A stretch of DNA of 64,000 nucleotides from the NCBI GenBank assembly GCA_017534885.1, contig JAFXVR010000018.1:62001-126000 (forward strand). Reading direction: 5' to 3'. The stretch is from Clostridia bacterium (GTDB lineage Bacteria > Bacillota > Clostridia > Christensenellales > Aristaeellaceae). Positions 42,914-51,041 of this stretch are shown here, one piece after another; position 1 is the stretch's first letter, and every line of letters starts with the position of its first letter. Position numbers and translations under genes: made by a program. Below the pieces are notes generated by a model, which saw only the letters and a list, made by a program, of their open reading frames with translations, was not told where the DNA came from and did no database searches.

Positions 42914-43005
42914 CGGCAAACCCAAAAACTTCACACACTTTTCACCAAAATGAAACGGCTGAAGGCCTGATGGCACCCCAGCCGGTCAGAAAAGGAGAGA
43001 TGCCC

Positions 43006-43626
43006 ATGGCAGCAAGCAAGCTCGGTACCCTCATCAAGAAGGCGCGCACGGCCGCCGGCCTGAGCCAGGACTCCCTGGCCCGGAAGGTGACCGGCTTCTC
43101 GGCGGGCGACCTGGCCAAGACCGAGAGCGGCGAGATGATTCCCACCCAGGACGTGCTGAAACGCCTGGCCAAGCCCCTGGGGCTGACACAGAAGGAAGTG
43201 CTGGACGCCGCCAAGGCTGACCGCGCCGCCGCCTCCAAGACCACTGCGGCCAAGAAGACTGCGGCGAAGACGACTTCCGCGAAGACGACTTCGGCGAAGA
43301 CCTCTTCGGCCAAGACGACCTCCGCGAAGACATCCTCCGCGAAAACCTCGTCCTCCAAGACAAGTTCCGCGAAGACCACCGCCGCCAAGCCCAAGACCCC
43401 CGCCAACGCCAACAGCACCATGAAGGTGACCGACACCGAGCGCAAGCTGGTGGACGCCTACCGCGCCGCCAGCGCCGCCCAGAAGAAGGCCGCCCTGAAG
43501 CTGCTCAAGGGCGAGGCCGACGCCCAGCTGGACGCCATCAACGGCACCAACAGCGCTGCCGACGCGGCCGGGGACTTCATCCAGAACGCCCTCTCCGGGC
43601 TGGTGGAGAACCTGATGGGCAAGTAA
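43006..43626 (+). CDS. XRE-family HTH protein with histone-like Lys/Ala/Ser/Thr tail
   Basis: The 206-residue protein starts with a Cro/CI-type helix-turn-helix (about residues 4-66: LIKKARTAAGLSQDSLARKV, then SAGDLAKTESGEMIPT and VLKRLAKPLGL). From about 70 to 135 it is an almost pure repeat of K-T-T-S-A-K units, reminiscent of histone H1-like tails. A short C-terminal domain (about 140-206) follows, ending in LSGLVENLMGK. The linker would bind DNA non-specifically. Start at 43006 chosen because AAAGGAGA lies 7 bases upstream; two in-frame ATGs upstream are poorer. Its terminator is split by a 120-bp repeat. Confidence 0.8.
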   Translation: MAASKLGTLIKKARTAAGLSQDSLARKVTGFSAGDLAKTESGEMIPTQDVLKRLAKPLGLTQKEVLDAAKADRAAASKTTAAKKTAAKTTSAKTTSAKTSSAKTTSAKTSSAKTSSSKTSSAKTTAAKPKTPANANSTMKVTDTERKLVDAYRAASAAQKKAALKLLKGEADAQLDAINGTNSAADAAGDFIQNALSGLVENLMGK

Positions 43627-43642
43627 GCCCCGATCCATACGA

Positions 43643-43677
43643 AAAGCCGTGCAATGCTTCTGTGGGTTGCACGGCTT
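43643..43677 (+). terminator. Terminator of the XRE-histone-like gene, split by a repeat
   Basis: An 11-bp stem AAGCCGTGCAA (43643-43653) / TTGCACGGCTT (43667-43677). The T-tract that should follow (ACGGCTTTTGGGG) is at 43798-43810, after the 120-bp repeat, with ACGGCTT duplicated. Confidence 0.8.
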
Positions 43678-43797
43678 GATTCGGATGTCAAAAGGCCGCT
43701 TTCATGAACTGAGCCACGACTGGTTGTGGAAGACAGCGGAAATCACCACAACCAGTCGTGGCTCTAAGGTTGAAAGCGCCCTTTTGTCACCCTTACC
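43678..43797 (+). repeat. 120-bp palindromic repeat, full copy with 7-bp target duplication
   Basis: Full copy flanked by ACGGCTT at 43671-43677 and 43798-43804. It inserted at the end of the terminator stem of the preceding gene. Confidence 0.95.
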
Positions 43798-43851
43798 ACG
43801 GCTTTTGGGGATGCGGCGGCTGAAGGGAGAAAACACCGGGTCAGATGCGTT

Positions 43852-43971
43852 GATTCGGATGTCAAAAGGCCGCTTTCATGAACTGAGCCACGACTGGTTG
43901 TGGAAGACAGCGGAAATCACCACAACCAGTCGTGGCTCTAAGGTTGAAAGCGCCCTTTTGTCACCCTTACC
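43852..43971 (+). repeat. 120-bp palindromic repeat, full copy with 7-bp target duplication
   Basis: Full copy flanked by ATGCGTT at 43845-43851 and 43972-43978, the same duplication as the copy at 41235. The rebuilt site contains GATGC-gtttca-GCATC. It is only 54 bases from the previous copy. Confidence 0.95.
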
Positions 43972-44006
43972 ATGCGTTTCAGCATCCAGACTTCGGGCTG
44001 CCGCTT

Positions 44007-44660
44007 TTACCGCCCCGCGTCCGCCCCCACCCTCGCCTCAAAGGCCCGGTTCAGCGCCTCCGTCAGCAGTCCTCTTTGTTCCGCCGTGAGCCCCTCGTCT
44101 TCTTCGACGGCCTTCCGCATGGCGGACACCGGGCCCGTCAGGCGTCTGCGCTTGTCCCGGTCCAGCCGCAGGCCGAACCAGGTCCCCATCACCCGGCTGT
44201 CGCCCTCTAAGAAGACCTCCACATACTCCTCGCACAGGCGCTGGAGGTAGGAGCGCAGGCAGGCCTCCGGGTCGCCGGAGAGGGCCTGGCAGCGGGCCAG
44301 CTGGGGGTCGCCGAAGAGCTCAAGGCGCATTTCGTCCCGCTGGGCGGCGGTGAAACGGCCGGGCTGGCGGTAGATTTCCAGCAGGAAGGACTTGATGATG
44401 GTGTAATCCATGCGCCAGGCGGGGCGTTCATGGCCGATGAAGAGCAGCTCGAACTCCAGGTCGGGGTCGTCCGGGCAGGCGGTGAGGGCCTGGCGGAGGA
44501 TCTTCTCCCTTTCCCGCAGGCTGGTGGCAGCCCTCGCCTTTTTGAGCCATTCCGCCGCGGCGGGGCTGGCCTCCTTTTTCAGCGCCGCCCCGCAAAAGGG
44601 GCAGAAGCGGCTGCCCGCCTCCTGTATGGTTTTCCCGCAGTTCCCGCAAGTGGTGCCCAT
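44007..44660 (-). CDS. Zinc-ribbon protein of unknown function
   Basis: The 217-residue protein begins with a zinc ribbon, CGNCGKTIQEAGSRFCPFCG (two C-x-x-C pairs), followed by a helical region with many arginines and glutamates and no membrane segment. I do not recognise the helical part. ATG at 44660 chosen: GGAGGAAACG lies upstream and the zinc ribbon starts there. It follows the sugar ABC operon on the same strand but a terminator separates them. Confidence 0.7.
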   Translation of the reverse strand: MGTTCGNCGKTIQEAGSRFCPFCGAALKKEASPAAAEWLKKARAATSLREREKILRQALTACPDDPDLEFELLFIGHERPAWRMDYTIIKSFLLEIYRQPGRFTAAQRDEMRLELFGDPQLARCQALSGDPEACLRSYLQRLCEEYVEVFLEGDSRVMGTWFGLRLDRDKRRRLTGPVSAMRKAVEEDEGLTAEQRGLLTEALNRAFEARVGADAGR

Positions 44661-44673
44661 GTCCGCGTTTCCT

Positions 44674-44712
44674 CCGATAAAAAGATCCTCCCCCCTTCCG
44701 GAGGGAGGCCTT
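44674..44712 (-). terminator. Terminator of the sugar ABC operon
   Basis: Minus-strand stem CCTCCC / GGGAGG (44687-44692 and 44703-44708) with inner pairing, followed by a T-run (GATCTTTTTATC). It lies 10 bases after the stop of the last permease gene. Confidence 0.65.
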
Positions 44713-44721
44713 GTTTGTTTG

Positions 44722-45891
44722 TCAGCTCTTCTTTTTCTTGGAGAGGATGTCAAAGACCACGGCGGCCAGCAGCACAAAGCCCTTGACCACGCGCTGGTAG
44801 TTGGCGTCCAGGCTGATGAGGCTCATGCCCAGGTTGATGACGCCGATCAGCGTCGCGCCGATGACCATGCCCAGCACGGAGCCCGCGCCGCCGCTGGCGG
44901 ACACGCCGCCCACCACGCAGGCGGAGATGGCGTCCATCTCGAAGTTCTTGCCCACGTCGGCGTAGGCGGACTGGGAGCGGGCCACCACGGTGAAGGTGGC
45001 GATGGAGGTGAGCACCGCCATGTTCAGATAGGCTAAGAACATGATGCGCCGGGTGTTGACGCCCGAGAGCCGCGCCGCCTCCATGTTGCCGCCCACCACA
45101 TAGAAGTGGCGGCCGATGGTGGTCTTGCTGGTGATGAAGGTGTAGATCAGGATGATGCCCGCCACCCAGAGCAGGGTGGTGGGGATGCCGCCGTCCAGGG
45201 AGAGCTGGGTCATGACCAGGAGGATGGCTGCCCCGCCCAGGCCGCACTTCAGGCAGGCCGTGCGGATGGAGTCCGCCTCATAGCCCTTGGCCAGCCGGCT
45301 CTTGCGGGTGGAGAAGATCACGAAGGCCACCATGCCCGCGGCGAAGAGGCCGAAGAGGAAGCAGGGCCAATTGAACACGCCTTTATCGGTGGGGAAGATG
45401 CGGCCGTAGAAGAGATTGCGGAAGTCCTCCGGGAAGGGCGCCAGGGAGCCGGTCTTGGAATTGCCGGACAGGATGGCGGTGCCCAGGCCCCGGAAGGCCA
45501 GGTAGCCGGCCAGGGTGGCGATCCACGGCGGAATGTGCACATAGGCGATCAGGAAGCCGAGGAGCACGCCGTAGGCCACGCCGATGAGCACCAGCAGCAG
45601 GATGGAGAGGCCGGTGTTCAGGCCCAGCACGATCATGAACACGCCGCCGAAGGCGCCTAGCAGGCACACGAAGGCGCCGCAGCTCAGGTCGATGTTGCCG
45701 CCGGTGAGCATGCACATCAGCATGCCCGCGCCGAGGATATAGACGTAGGCGTTCTGGTTGATGAGCTCGGTGAAGCTGGACGGGCTGAAGATGCCGCCCT
45801 TGGTCAGAAACAGGAAGAACAGGTACACGAGCACCAGGACAATGAGCATCGCGTTCTTTTTCAGCGCGGCAAGAATGGTCTTGTTATCCAT
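44722..45891 (-). CDS. Sugar ABC transporter permease (GguB/XylH-like), second
   Basis: The 389-residue membrane protein of the BPD_transp_2 family has about ten hydrophobic segments and the motifs MCMLTGGNIDLSCG and GGVSASGGAGSVLGMVIGA. It is a paralogue of the permease at 45913; both end in DANYQxVVKG and DxLSK. Two permeases of this kind with one ATPase suggest a heterodimeric channel, where the family usually forms a homodimer. It is the last gene of the operon. Confidence 0.88.
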   Translation of the reverse strand: MDNKTILAALKKNAMLIVLVLVYLFFLFLTKGGIFSPSSFTELINQNAYVYILGAGMLMCMLTGGNIDLSCGAFVCLLGAFGGVFMIVLGLNTGLSILLLVLIGVAYGVLLGFLIAYVHIPPWIATLAGYLAFRGLGTAILSGNSKTGSLAPFPEDFRNLFYGRIFPTDKGVFNWPCFLFGLFAAGMVAFVIFSTRKSRLAKGYEADSIRTACLKCGLGGAAILLVMTQLSLDGGIPTTLLWVAGIILIYTFITSKTTIGRHFYVVGGNMEAARLSGVNTRRIMFLAYLNMAVLTSIATFTVVARSQSAYADVGKNFEMDAISACVVGGVSASGGAGSVLGMVIGATLIGVINLGMSLISLDANYQRVVKGFVLLAAVVFDILSKKKKS

Positions 45892-45912
45892 CGTTTCGTC
45901 CTCCTCCCTGCC

Positions 45913-47214
45913 TCAGCGCTTCTGCCGCTTGGACAGCACGTCGAACATGACGGCAATCAGCAGCACGATGCCCTTGACCACCTTCTGGTAGTTGGCGTCC
46001 ACGCCGACGATAATCATGCCCTTGTTGATGACGCCCATCAGGATGGCGCCGATGATCATGCCGGAGACCTTGCCGGTGCCGCCGTAGGCCGAGGCGCCGC
46101 CGATGAAGCAGGCCGCGATGGCGTCCATCTCATAGCCCTCGCCGTACACCGGGTCGATGCCCTTGGCGCGGCCCGCGGTGAGGATGCCCGCCAGGCCGGC
46201 CAGCAGGCCGATGTTGGCGTAGGCGAACCAGTACACATTGCGGGTCTTGACGCCGGAGAGGGCGGTGGCCTTCTCATTGCCGCCCACCGCGTACAGATGG
46301 CGGCCGATGGCGGTCTTGTTGGTGATGTAGGCGTAGACGCCCAGCACCAGGCCCACCCAGATCAGCACCATGGGGAAACCGCGGTAGCAGCTCAGCTTGA
46401 AGCTGACCCACAGGGCCAAGGCGGCGATCAGCACGATGGAAACCGTCTGCCCCGCGATGGACTGGCTGATGCCCAGCTTCTTCTGCACCAGGATCTTGCG
46501 AACCTTGAAGATCACGAAGATCAGGGCGGCGATGAGGCCGATGCACATGCAGGTGACGTTGAACTTGGTCACGAAGTTCTCGCCGATCAGCCCGGTCAGG
46601 AAGGCATTCTCCTTGGTGAAGACCCCGTTCAGGCCCGGGAAGAGATCCCGGACAAAGTCGGGGATGAAGCTGGTCTTGCCGTTGCCGAAGAGCATCAGGA
46701 AGGTCTCGTTGCTGATGTCCACCCGGTAGCCGTTGAGCACCACGTTGGAGAAGCCGCGGAAGGCGTACATGCCGGCGAGGGTGGCGATGAAGGCGGGCAC
46801 CCGCACCTTGGAGATCCAGAAGCCCTGGAAGACGCCGATGGCCAGGCCGATGGCCAGCATGACCAGCACGGCGATCCAGATATTGATGCCCGAGGCCATC
46901 ATGACGCAGCCGATGGCGGCGGTGAAGCAGACCACCGAGCCGACGGACAGGTCGATGTTGCCGCCGGTCAGGATGCACAGGAGCATGCCGGCCGCCAGCA
47001 CGAAGACGTAGGCGTTTTCAGCAATCAGGCCCGTGAGGTTGGAGGGGAGCAGAATCAGCCCTTCCTTGCCCTTCCAGGTGGCGAACACGATGGTGACCAC
47101 CACCAGGGCGATGATCATGGTGTACTTCTGGAAGAACTCGCCCACCTTGTATTTCTGCGTGAAGTCTGTGACTCTCTGCTTCAGGTCCGGTTTTGCGCTG
47201 ACCTTGTCGCTCAT
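45913..47214 (-). CDS. Sugar ABC transporter permease (GguB/XylH-like), first
   Basis: The 433-residue membrane protein of the BPD_transp_2 family contains LCILTGGNIDLSVGS and CFIGGASAYGGTGKVSG. Start chosen at ATG 47214, two bases after the ATPase stop, with GGGAAGGGGG upstream; a GTG at 47220 overlaps the ATPase stop and is an alternative. It works with the ATPase at 47217 and the binding protein at 48910. Confidence 0.88.
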   Translation of the reverse strand: MSDKVSAKPDLKQRVTDFTQKYKVGEFFQKYTMIIALVVVTIVFATWKGKEGLILLPSNLTGLIAENAYVFVLAAGMLLCILTGGNIDLSVGSVVCFTAAIGCVMMASGINIWIAVLVMLAIGLAIGVFQGFWISKVRVPAFIATLAGMYAFRGFSNVVLNGYRVDISNETFLMLFGNGKTSFIPDFVRDLFPGLNGVFTKENAFLTGLIGENFVTKFNVTCMCIGLIAALIFVIFKVRKILVQKKLGISQSIAGQTVSIVLIAALALWVSFKLSCYRGFPMVLIWVGLVLGVYAYITNKTAIGRHLYAVGGNEKATALSGVKTRNVYWFAYANIGLLAGLAGILTAGRAKGIDPVYGEGYEMDAIAACFIGGASAYGGTGKVSGMIIGAILMGVINKGMIIVGVDANYQKVVKGIVLLIAVMFDVLSKRQKR

Positions 47215-47216
47215 TG

Positions 47217-48761
47217 TCACGCCCCCCTTCCCGATCTGAGGATCGCCGCCATGATGCTCTCCTGCGTCGCGTCCTCCGCCTTCATCTCACCGATGATCTT
47301 CGCCTCGTTCATGATGTAGATGCGGTCGCTCATGCCCAGCACCTCGGGCAGCTCGGAGGAAATCAGCACAACGCACTTGCCCGCGGCGGCCAGGTCGTTG
47401 ATGATGCAGTAGATTTCATATTTCGCGCCCACGTCGATGCCACGGGTGGGTTCGTCCAGCAGCAGGATGTCCGGCTCGGCGAACATCCACTTGGCCAGCA
47501 GCACCTTCTGCTGGTTGCCGCCGGACAGGTTGCCCACCAGCTGTTCCACCGAGGGCGTTTTGATCTTCAGCTTGTCGCGGTATTCCTCGGCCACGGCGTA
47601 CTCCTTGTCACCGTCGATGACCGTGTGGCTGGATACCGCGCCGAGATTGGCCAGGGAGGTGTTGACCTTGATGGACTGGGACAGCACCAGGCCGTTGCCC
47701 TTGCGGTCCTCGGTCACATAGGCGATCTTGTGCCGGATGGCGTCAGCCTCGCTCTTGCGCAGCTTCACGTGCTGGCCGTTCAGCTTCAGCTCGCCCGAGA
47801 AGTTGACGCCGTAGCTCTGGCCGAAGATGCTCATGGCCAGCTCGGTGCGGCCGGCGCCCATCAGGCCGTAGATGCCCACGACCTCGCCCTCGCGGACGTA
47901 GAAGGAGACATCGTCCACCACCTTTTTCTCGGGGTAGAGGGGATGGTGGGACGTCCAGTGGCTGACCTCCATCTTGACGTCGCCAATTTGGACGCCCTCG
48001 CGCTTCGGGAAGCGGTTGGTGATCTCGCGGCCCACCATACCCTTGATAATCCGCTCCTCGCTGACGGGCTCCTGGCCGTGGTTGTCGATGGTCTCGATGG
48101 TGGAGCCGTCGCGGATAACCGTTATTTTGTCCGCCACATAGGCGACCTCGTTCAGCTTGTGGGTGATGATGATCATGGTCATCCCCTGCTTCTTGAAGCT
48201 GAGCATCAGGTCGAGCAGTGCGCGGGAATCTTCCTCGTTCAGGGAGGAGGTGGGCTCGTCCAGGATCAGCAGCCGGGCCTTCTTGGCCAGGGCCTTGGCG
48301 ATTTCCACCAGCTGCTGCTTGCCCGTGCCGATGGTCTTGACCTGAACCTTGGAGCTCTCGGTCAGACCCACCATTTTCAGGTACTTGTCCGCCTCGGCAT
48401 AGGTCTGATTCCAGTTGATGGCGAACTTGTGCCCGCACTCATTGCCCAGGTACATGTTTTCGCCGATGGTCATCTCGGGCACCAGCGCCAGCTCCTGGTG
48501 GATGATGACAATGCCCAGCTTTTCGGAATCCTTGATGGTGGAAAACCGGCAGACCTTCCCGTCGTAGATGATGTCTCCCTCGTAGGTGCCGTGGGGGTAG
48601 ATGCCGCTCAGCACGTTCATCAGGGTCGACTTGCCCGCGCCGTTTTCACCCACCAGCGCGTGAATCTCGCCCTCCTCCACCTGGAGGTTGACATTGTCAA
48701 GAGCTTTGACTCCCGGGAAGGTCTTGGTGATGTTCTTCATTTCCAGCAGAATCTTGGCCAT
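47217..48761 (-). CDS. Sugar ABC transporter ATP-binding protein (GguA/XylG-like)
   Basis: The 514-residue protein has two ATPase domains: the first with Walker [10 protein letters not shown] (about 38-46) and Walker [12 protein letters not shown], the second with a degenerate Walker [24 protein letters not shown] and [11 protein letters not shown]. This duplicated layout is typical of CUT2 monosaccharide importers. The glycine-rich phosphate loop of the second half lacks the lysine, as is usual. It lies between the binding protein and the permeases. Confidence 0.93.
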   Translation of the reverse strand: MAKILLEMKNITKTFPGVKALDNVNLQVEEGEIHALVGENGAGKSTLMNVLSGIYPHGTYEGDIIYDGKVCRFSTIKDSEKLGIVIIHQELALVPEMTIGENMYLGNECGHKFAINWNQTYAEADKYLKMVGLTESSKVQVKTIGTGKQQLVEIAKALAKKARLLILDEPTSSLNEEDSRALLDLMLSFKKQGMTMIIITHKLNEVAYVADKITVIRDGSTIETIDNHGQEPVSEERIIKGMVGREITNRFPKREGVQIGDVKMEVSHWTSHHPLYPEKKVVDDVSFYVREGEVVGIYGLMGAGRTELAMSIFGQSYGVNFSGELKLNGQHVKLRKSEADAIRHKIAYVTEDRKGNGLVLSQSIKVNTSLANLGAVSSHTVIDGDKEYAVAEEYRDKLKIKTPSVEQLVGNLSGGNQQKVLLAKWMFAEPDILLLDEPTRGIDVGAKYEIYCIINDLAAAGKCVVLISSELPEVLGMSDRIYIMNEAKIIGEMKAEDATQESIMAAILRSGRGA

Positions 48762-48787
48762 GGGCTCTCCTCCAGCAAAAGCATCAT

Positions 48788-48870
48788 GCGGATACCGGGC
48801 AGTTGCGTCCCGGTATCCGCTCAGGGCTCTTTGCGAAACGATGCAGGCGAGCGCCGCCCACCTGCATCGT
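48788..48870 (-). promoter_or_regulatory. Two hairpins between the binding-protein and ATPase genes
   Basis: On the minus strand the transcript passes a 10-bp stem (arms 48838-48847 and 48861-48870) and then a perfect 12-bp stem (48788-48799 and 48809-48820). Neither is followed by a strong T-run. Such hairpins between a binding protein gene and the rest of an operon often raise the level of the upstream message by blocking decay or by partial termination. Confidence 0.6.
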
Positions 48871-48909
48871 CCTTGGGTTTACCGGATCAATGTGCCGTGA
48901 AACCGATCC

Positions 48910-49956
48910 TTACTGCAGCTGGTCGGCGGTGTAGTAGCCGGAGTCGAGCAGCAGCTCAGCATAGTTGTTCACATCGGCGAAGACGGGTTCGCACAGGAAG
49001 GAGGGCACGGTGATCACGTTGTTGTTGTAGGTCTCGGTGTCGTTCACGTCGACTTCCTCGCCGGAGAGGATCTGGCCAACCATCTTCACGACCTGAGCCG
49101 CCAGGGTGCGGGTGTCCTTGAACACGGACATGCTCTGCTTGCCGGCGATCATGTTCTTGACGTTGGAGATGTCGCAGTCCTGACCGGTGATGATGGGCCA
49201 CTCGCCGTCATAGCTGGATTCCAGCGCGTTGGTCACGCCCAGGGCGGTGGAGTCGTTGGAGCACAGCCAGGCGTCGATGCTGGAGCCGTCGGCATAGAAG
49301 GAAGCCAGGATGCTGTCGGCACGGGTCTGGGCAACCTCGGTCTTCCAGGTGGGGGTAGCCACGTCGGAGAACTCAACCTGGCCGGACTTCACAACCAGCT
49401 TGCCAGCCTCGATGTAGGGCTTCAGCACGTCCATGGCGCCGCTGTAGAAGAAGTTGGCGTTGTTGTCGCCGGGATCGCCAGCGGTCACTTCCAGATAGAA
49501 GGGGCCCTCGGCGTTGTCCAGGTCCAGGGCTTCCTTCACATAGGTGCCCTGCACGGTGCCGACCTTGTAGTTGTCGAAGGTGGCATAGTAGGAGACAGCG
49601 TCAGACTCCATCAGCAGGCGGTCATAAGCGATGACCGGGATGCCCTTTTCCTTGGCCAGATCCAGAGCGGAGCCCAGGGAAGAGCCTTCGATGGCCGCGA
49701 TCACGATGACTTCGCAGCCATTGTTGATCATGTTGGTGACCTGGTTCAGCTGCTGCTGCACATCGTTGGAAGCGAACTGCAGGTCGACGGTGTAGCCGGC
49801 TTCCTCCAGCAGCTTCTGCATGTTCTCGCCGTCCTGATTCCAGCGCTGCAGATCCTTGGTGGGCATCGAGACGCCAACCTTCTGGCCTTCAGCCAGAGCG
49901 CTGACGCAGGTCAGGGCCAGAGCGAGGCAGAGCAGCAGGGCAACAAGCTTCTTCAT
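48910..49956 (-). CDS. Sugar ABC transporter substrate-binding protein (ChvE/XylF-like)
   Basis: The 348-residue protein has a signal peptide (MKKLVALLLCLALALTCVSA) and a periplasmic-binding-protein-type (Peripla_BP_4) fold. MPTKDLQRWNQDGENMQKLL, IPVIAYDRL and ITGQDCDISNVKNMIAGKQS are typical of the ChvE/XylF/GguA-associated group that binds xylose, galactose or glucose. In a Gram-positive cell it would be anchored at the membrane; no obvious lipid cysteine at the usual place except Cys17. AAGGAGGTTT precedes the ATG. It starts the operon. Confidence 0.9.
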   Translation of the reverse strand: MKKLVALLLCLALALTCVSALAEGQKVGVSMPTKDLQRWNQDGENMQKLLEEAGYTVDLQFASNDVQQQLNQVTNMINNGCEVIVIAAIEGSSLGSALDLAKEKGIPVIAYDRLLMESDAVSYYATFDNYKVGTVQGTYVKEALDLDNAEGPFYLEVTAGDPGDNNANFFYSGAMDVLKPYIEAGKLVVKSGQVEFSDVATPTWKTEVAQTRADSILASFYADGSSIDAWLCSNDSTALGVTNALESSYDGEWPIITGQDCDISNVKNMIAGKQSMSVFKDTRTLAAQVVKMVGQILSGEEVDVNDTETYNNNVITVPSFLCEPVFADVNNYAELLLDSGYYTADQLQ

Positions 49957-50142
49957 AGGGAAACCTCCTTTTTGATTCACGGGCTGCGCCCGCGTGTATC
50001 TAAGAACGGTTCACCGCCGTTTTTAGACGATGCATCAGGGAAAGGCAAACAGACCGCAGAGCGATCCCTCCGGGCAACATTTGCGCAGACAGCATGATAC
50101 ATCCCCGCCGGTTGCCCATGTTTCCTTCCCAAATCCGACATG

Positions 50143-50171
50143 ATGATACCACACAATGAAGGGCTTGTCAA
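50143..50171 (-). promoter_or_regulatory. Promoter of the sugar ABC operon
   Basis: Minus-strand TTGACA (50166-50171, perfect), 17 bases, TATCAT (50143-50148). It is about 187 bases before the ATG, leaving a long leader that may hold regulation, though I see no recognisable riboswitch. Confidence 0.75.
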
Positions 50172-50215
50172 TCAATTTTGATGAAATCGCACATTCCAAT
50201 AGGGGAGGTCAAAAA

Positions 50216-50368
50216 ATGAGAAAGCCCCGCTGCGCCGCGGAAGACAGGGCGCTCCGGCGCACCGCGGACAGGGAGCGCGGATGGAGAAAACAGCAAAAGA
50301 ACAGGCGCGGAATCAGCGGAGAATCACCCCTTGTTGAGGGTGACAAAAGGGCGCTTTTAACCTTATAG
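50216..50368 (+). CDS. Short basic reading frame running into a repeat
   Basis: A 50-codon frame with AGGGGAGG about 10 bases before the ATG reads MRKPRCAAEDRALRRTADRE and then continues into the 120-bp repeat at 50334, which supplies its last dozen codons and stop. It may be the 5' remnant of a small gene cut by the insertion, or chance. No family recognised. Confidence 0.25.
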   Translation: MRKPRCAAEDRALRRTADRERGWRKQQKNRRGISGESPLVEGDKRALLTL

Positions 50369-50452
50369 CCACGACTGGTTGTGGTGATTTCCGCTTTCTT
50401 CCACAACCAGTCGTGGCTTGATTCAGGAAAGCGCCCTTTTGACATCCGAATC
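50334..50452 (-). repeat. 120-bp palindromic repeat (variant 2), full copy with 8-bp target duplication
   Basis: A 119-base reverse-orientation copy flanked by ACCCCTTG at 50326-50333 and 50453-50460. It begins TTGAGGGTGAC and ends CATCCGAATC, so it belongs with the copies ending CTCAA. It shows a fully complementary outer arm (AAAAGGGCGCTTT). Confidence 0.95.
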
Positions 50453-50457
50453 ACCCC

Positions 50458-50486
50458 TTGCAAGCCCCCCTTCCCCGTGGTATGAT
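50458..50486 (+). promoter_or_regulatory. Promoter of the small gene at 50576
   Basis: TTGCAA (50458-50463), 17 bases, TATGAT (50481-50486). The first three bases of the -35 box are the last bases of the target duplication of the repeat ending at 50452, so the insertion sits immediately upstream of the promoter. Confidence 0.65.
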
Positions 50487-50575
50487 AAGTTCGCGACAAA
50501 TCAAGCCCCGGGCAGCGGAAAAGCGGGCGGCCTCACGCCCCGCGGCAGACCGTCTCCGGGGAGAGGAGTGACATC

Positions 50576-50866
50576 ATGGCGACATCGCTGTGGGTGCGGG
50601 TGATCCGCCGGCACAAAATCGAGCGGCAGACCGTGGAGCCCTGCGCGCCGGAAGAGGTGCGGGAGGCCCTGACCGAGGCCTGCCGGAAGCTCGATCTGTC
50701 CGCGCCGGTGTGGCTGCCCCGGCACGAGCGGGACTGGCGCGACTTCAGCCAGACGCGCTTCAGCCCCGACGACTTCATGGAGAGCGTCCCCTTCGACCGC
50801 CTCGAAATCGAGCTCATCGACCCCGACGCGCCTAAGAAGAAATCCCGTGACCCGAGGAACGCATAA
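50576..50866 (+). CDS. Small protein of unknown function
   Basis: A 96-residue protein (MATSLWVRVIRRHKIERQTV onward) rich in Arg, Asp and Glu, with no signal peptide or membrane segment. A conserved-looking middle reads WLPRHERDWRDFSQTRFSPD. I do not recognise the family, though the composition suggests a real soluble protein. GGAGAGGAG lies upstream and a promoter at 50458. It precedes the dipeptidase gene on the same strand. Confidence 0.65.
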   Translation: MATSLWVRVIRRHKIERQTVEPCAPEEVREALTEACRKLDLSAPVWLPRHERDWRDFSQTRFSPDDFMESVPFDRLEIELIDPDAPKKKSRDPRNA

Positions 50867-50867
50867 C

Positions 50868-50993
50868 GCGAAGGGGTGCAGGGGACGCGAGTTCCGCGTG
50901 TCGCCAGTGGCGACCTTTAGAGCGGAACGAGCGTTGAATACGCAAAGCCCCCTGCCCGCGCCCGCAGACGCGAAACCCCTGGCAGCAGAAGCG
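50868..50993 (+). repeat. Dispersed GCAGGGG/CCCCTGC repeat, longer copy
   Basis: Matches 33724-33787 (GAAGGGGTGCAGGGG ... CCCCTGCCCGCGCCCGCAG ... GAAACCCCTGGC) with an insert containing GTCGCCAGTGGCGACC, which also occurs near 24985. Confidence 0.65.
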
Positions 50994-51041
50994 CAATTCA
51001 TGAAAAAGAAAACGCCAACAACTCATCAGGAGGTAACCCTT

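Noticed and set aside
43678..43971. Small proteins read through the 120-bp repeats (MSKGRFHELSHDWLWKTAEI type)
   Set aside because: The frame is open because the element has no stop in one frame, but it lacks a ribosome binding site and is palindromic DNA, not a gene.
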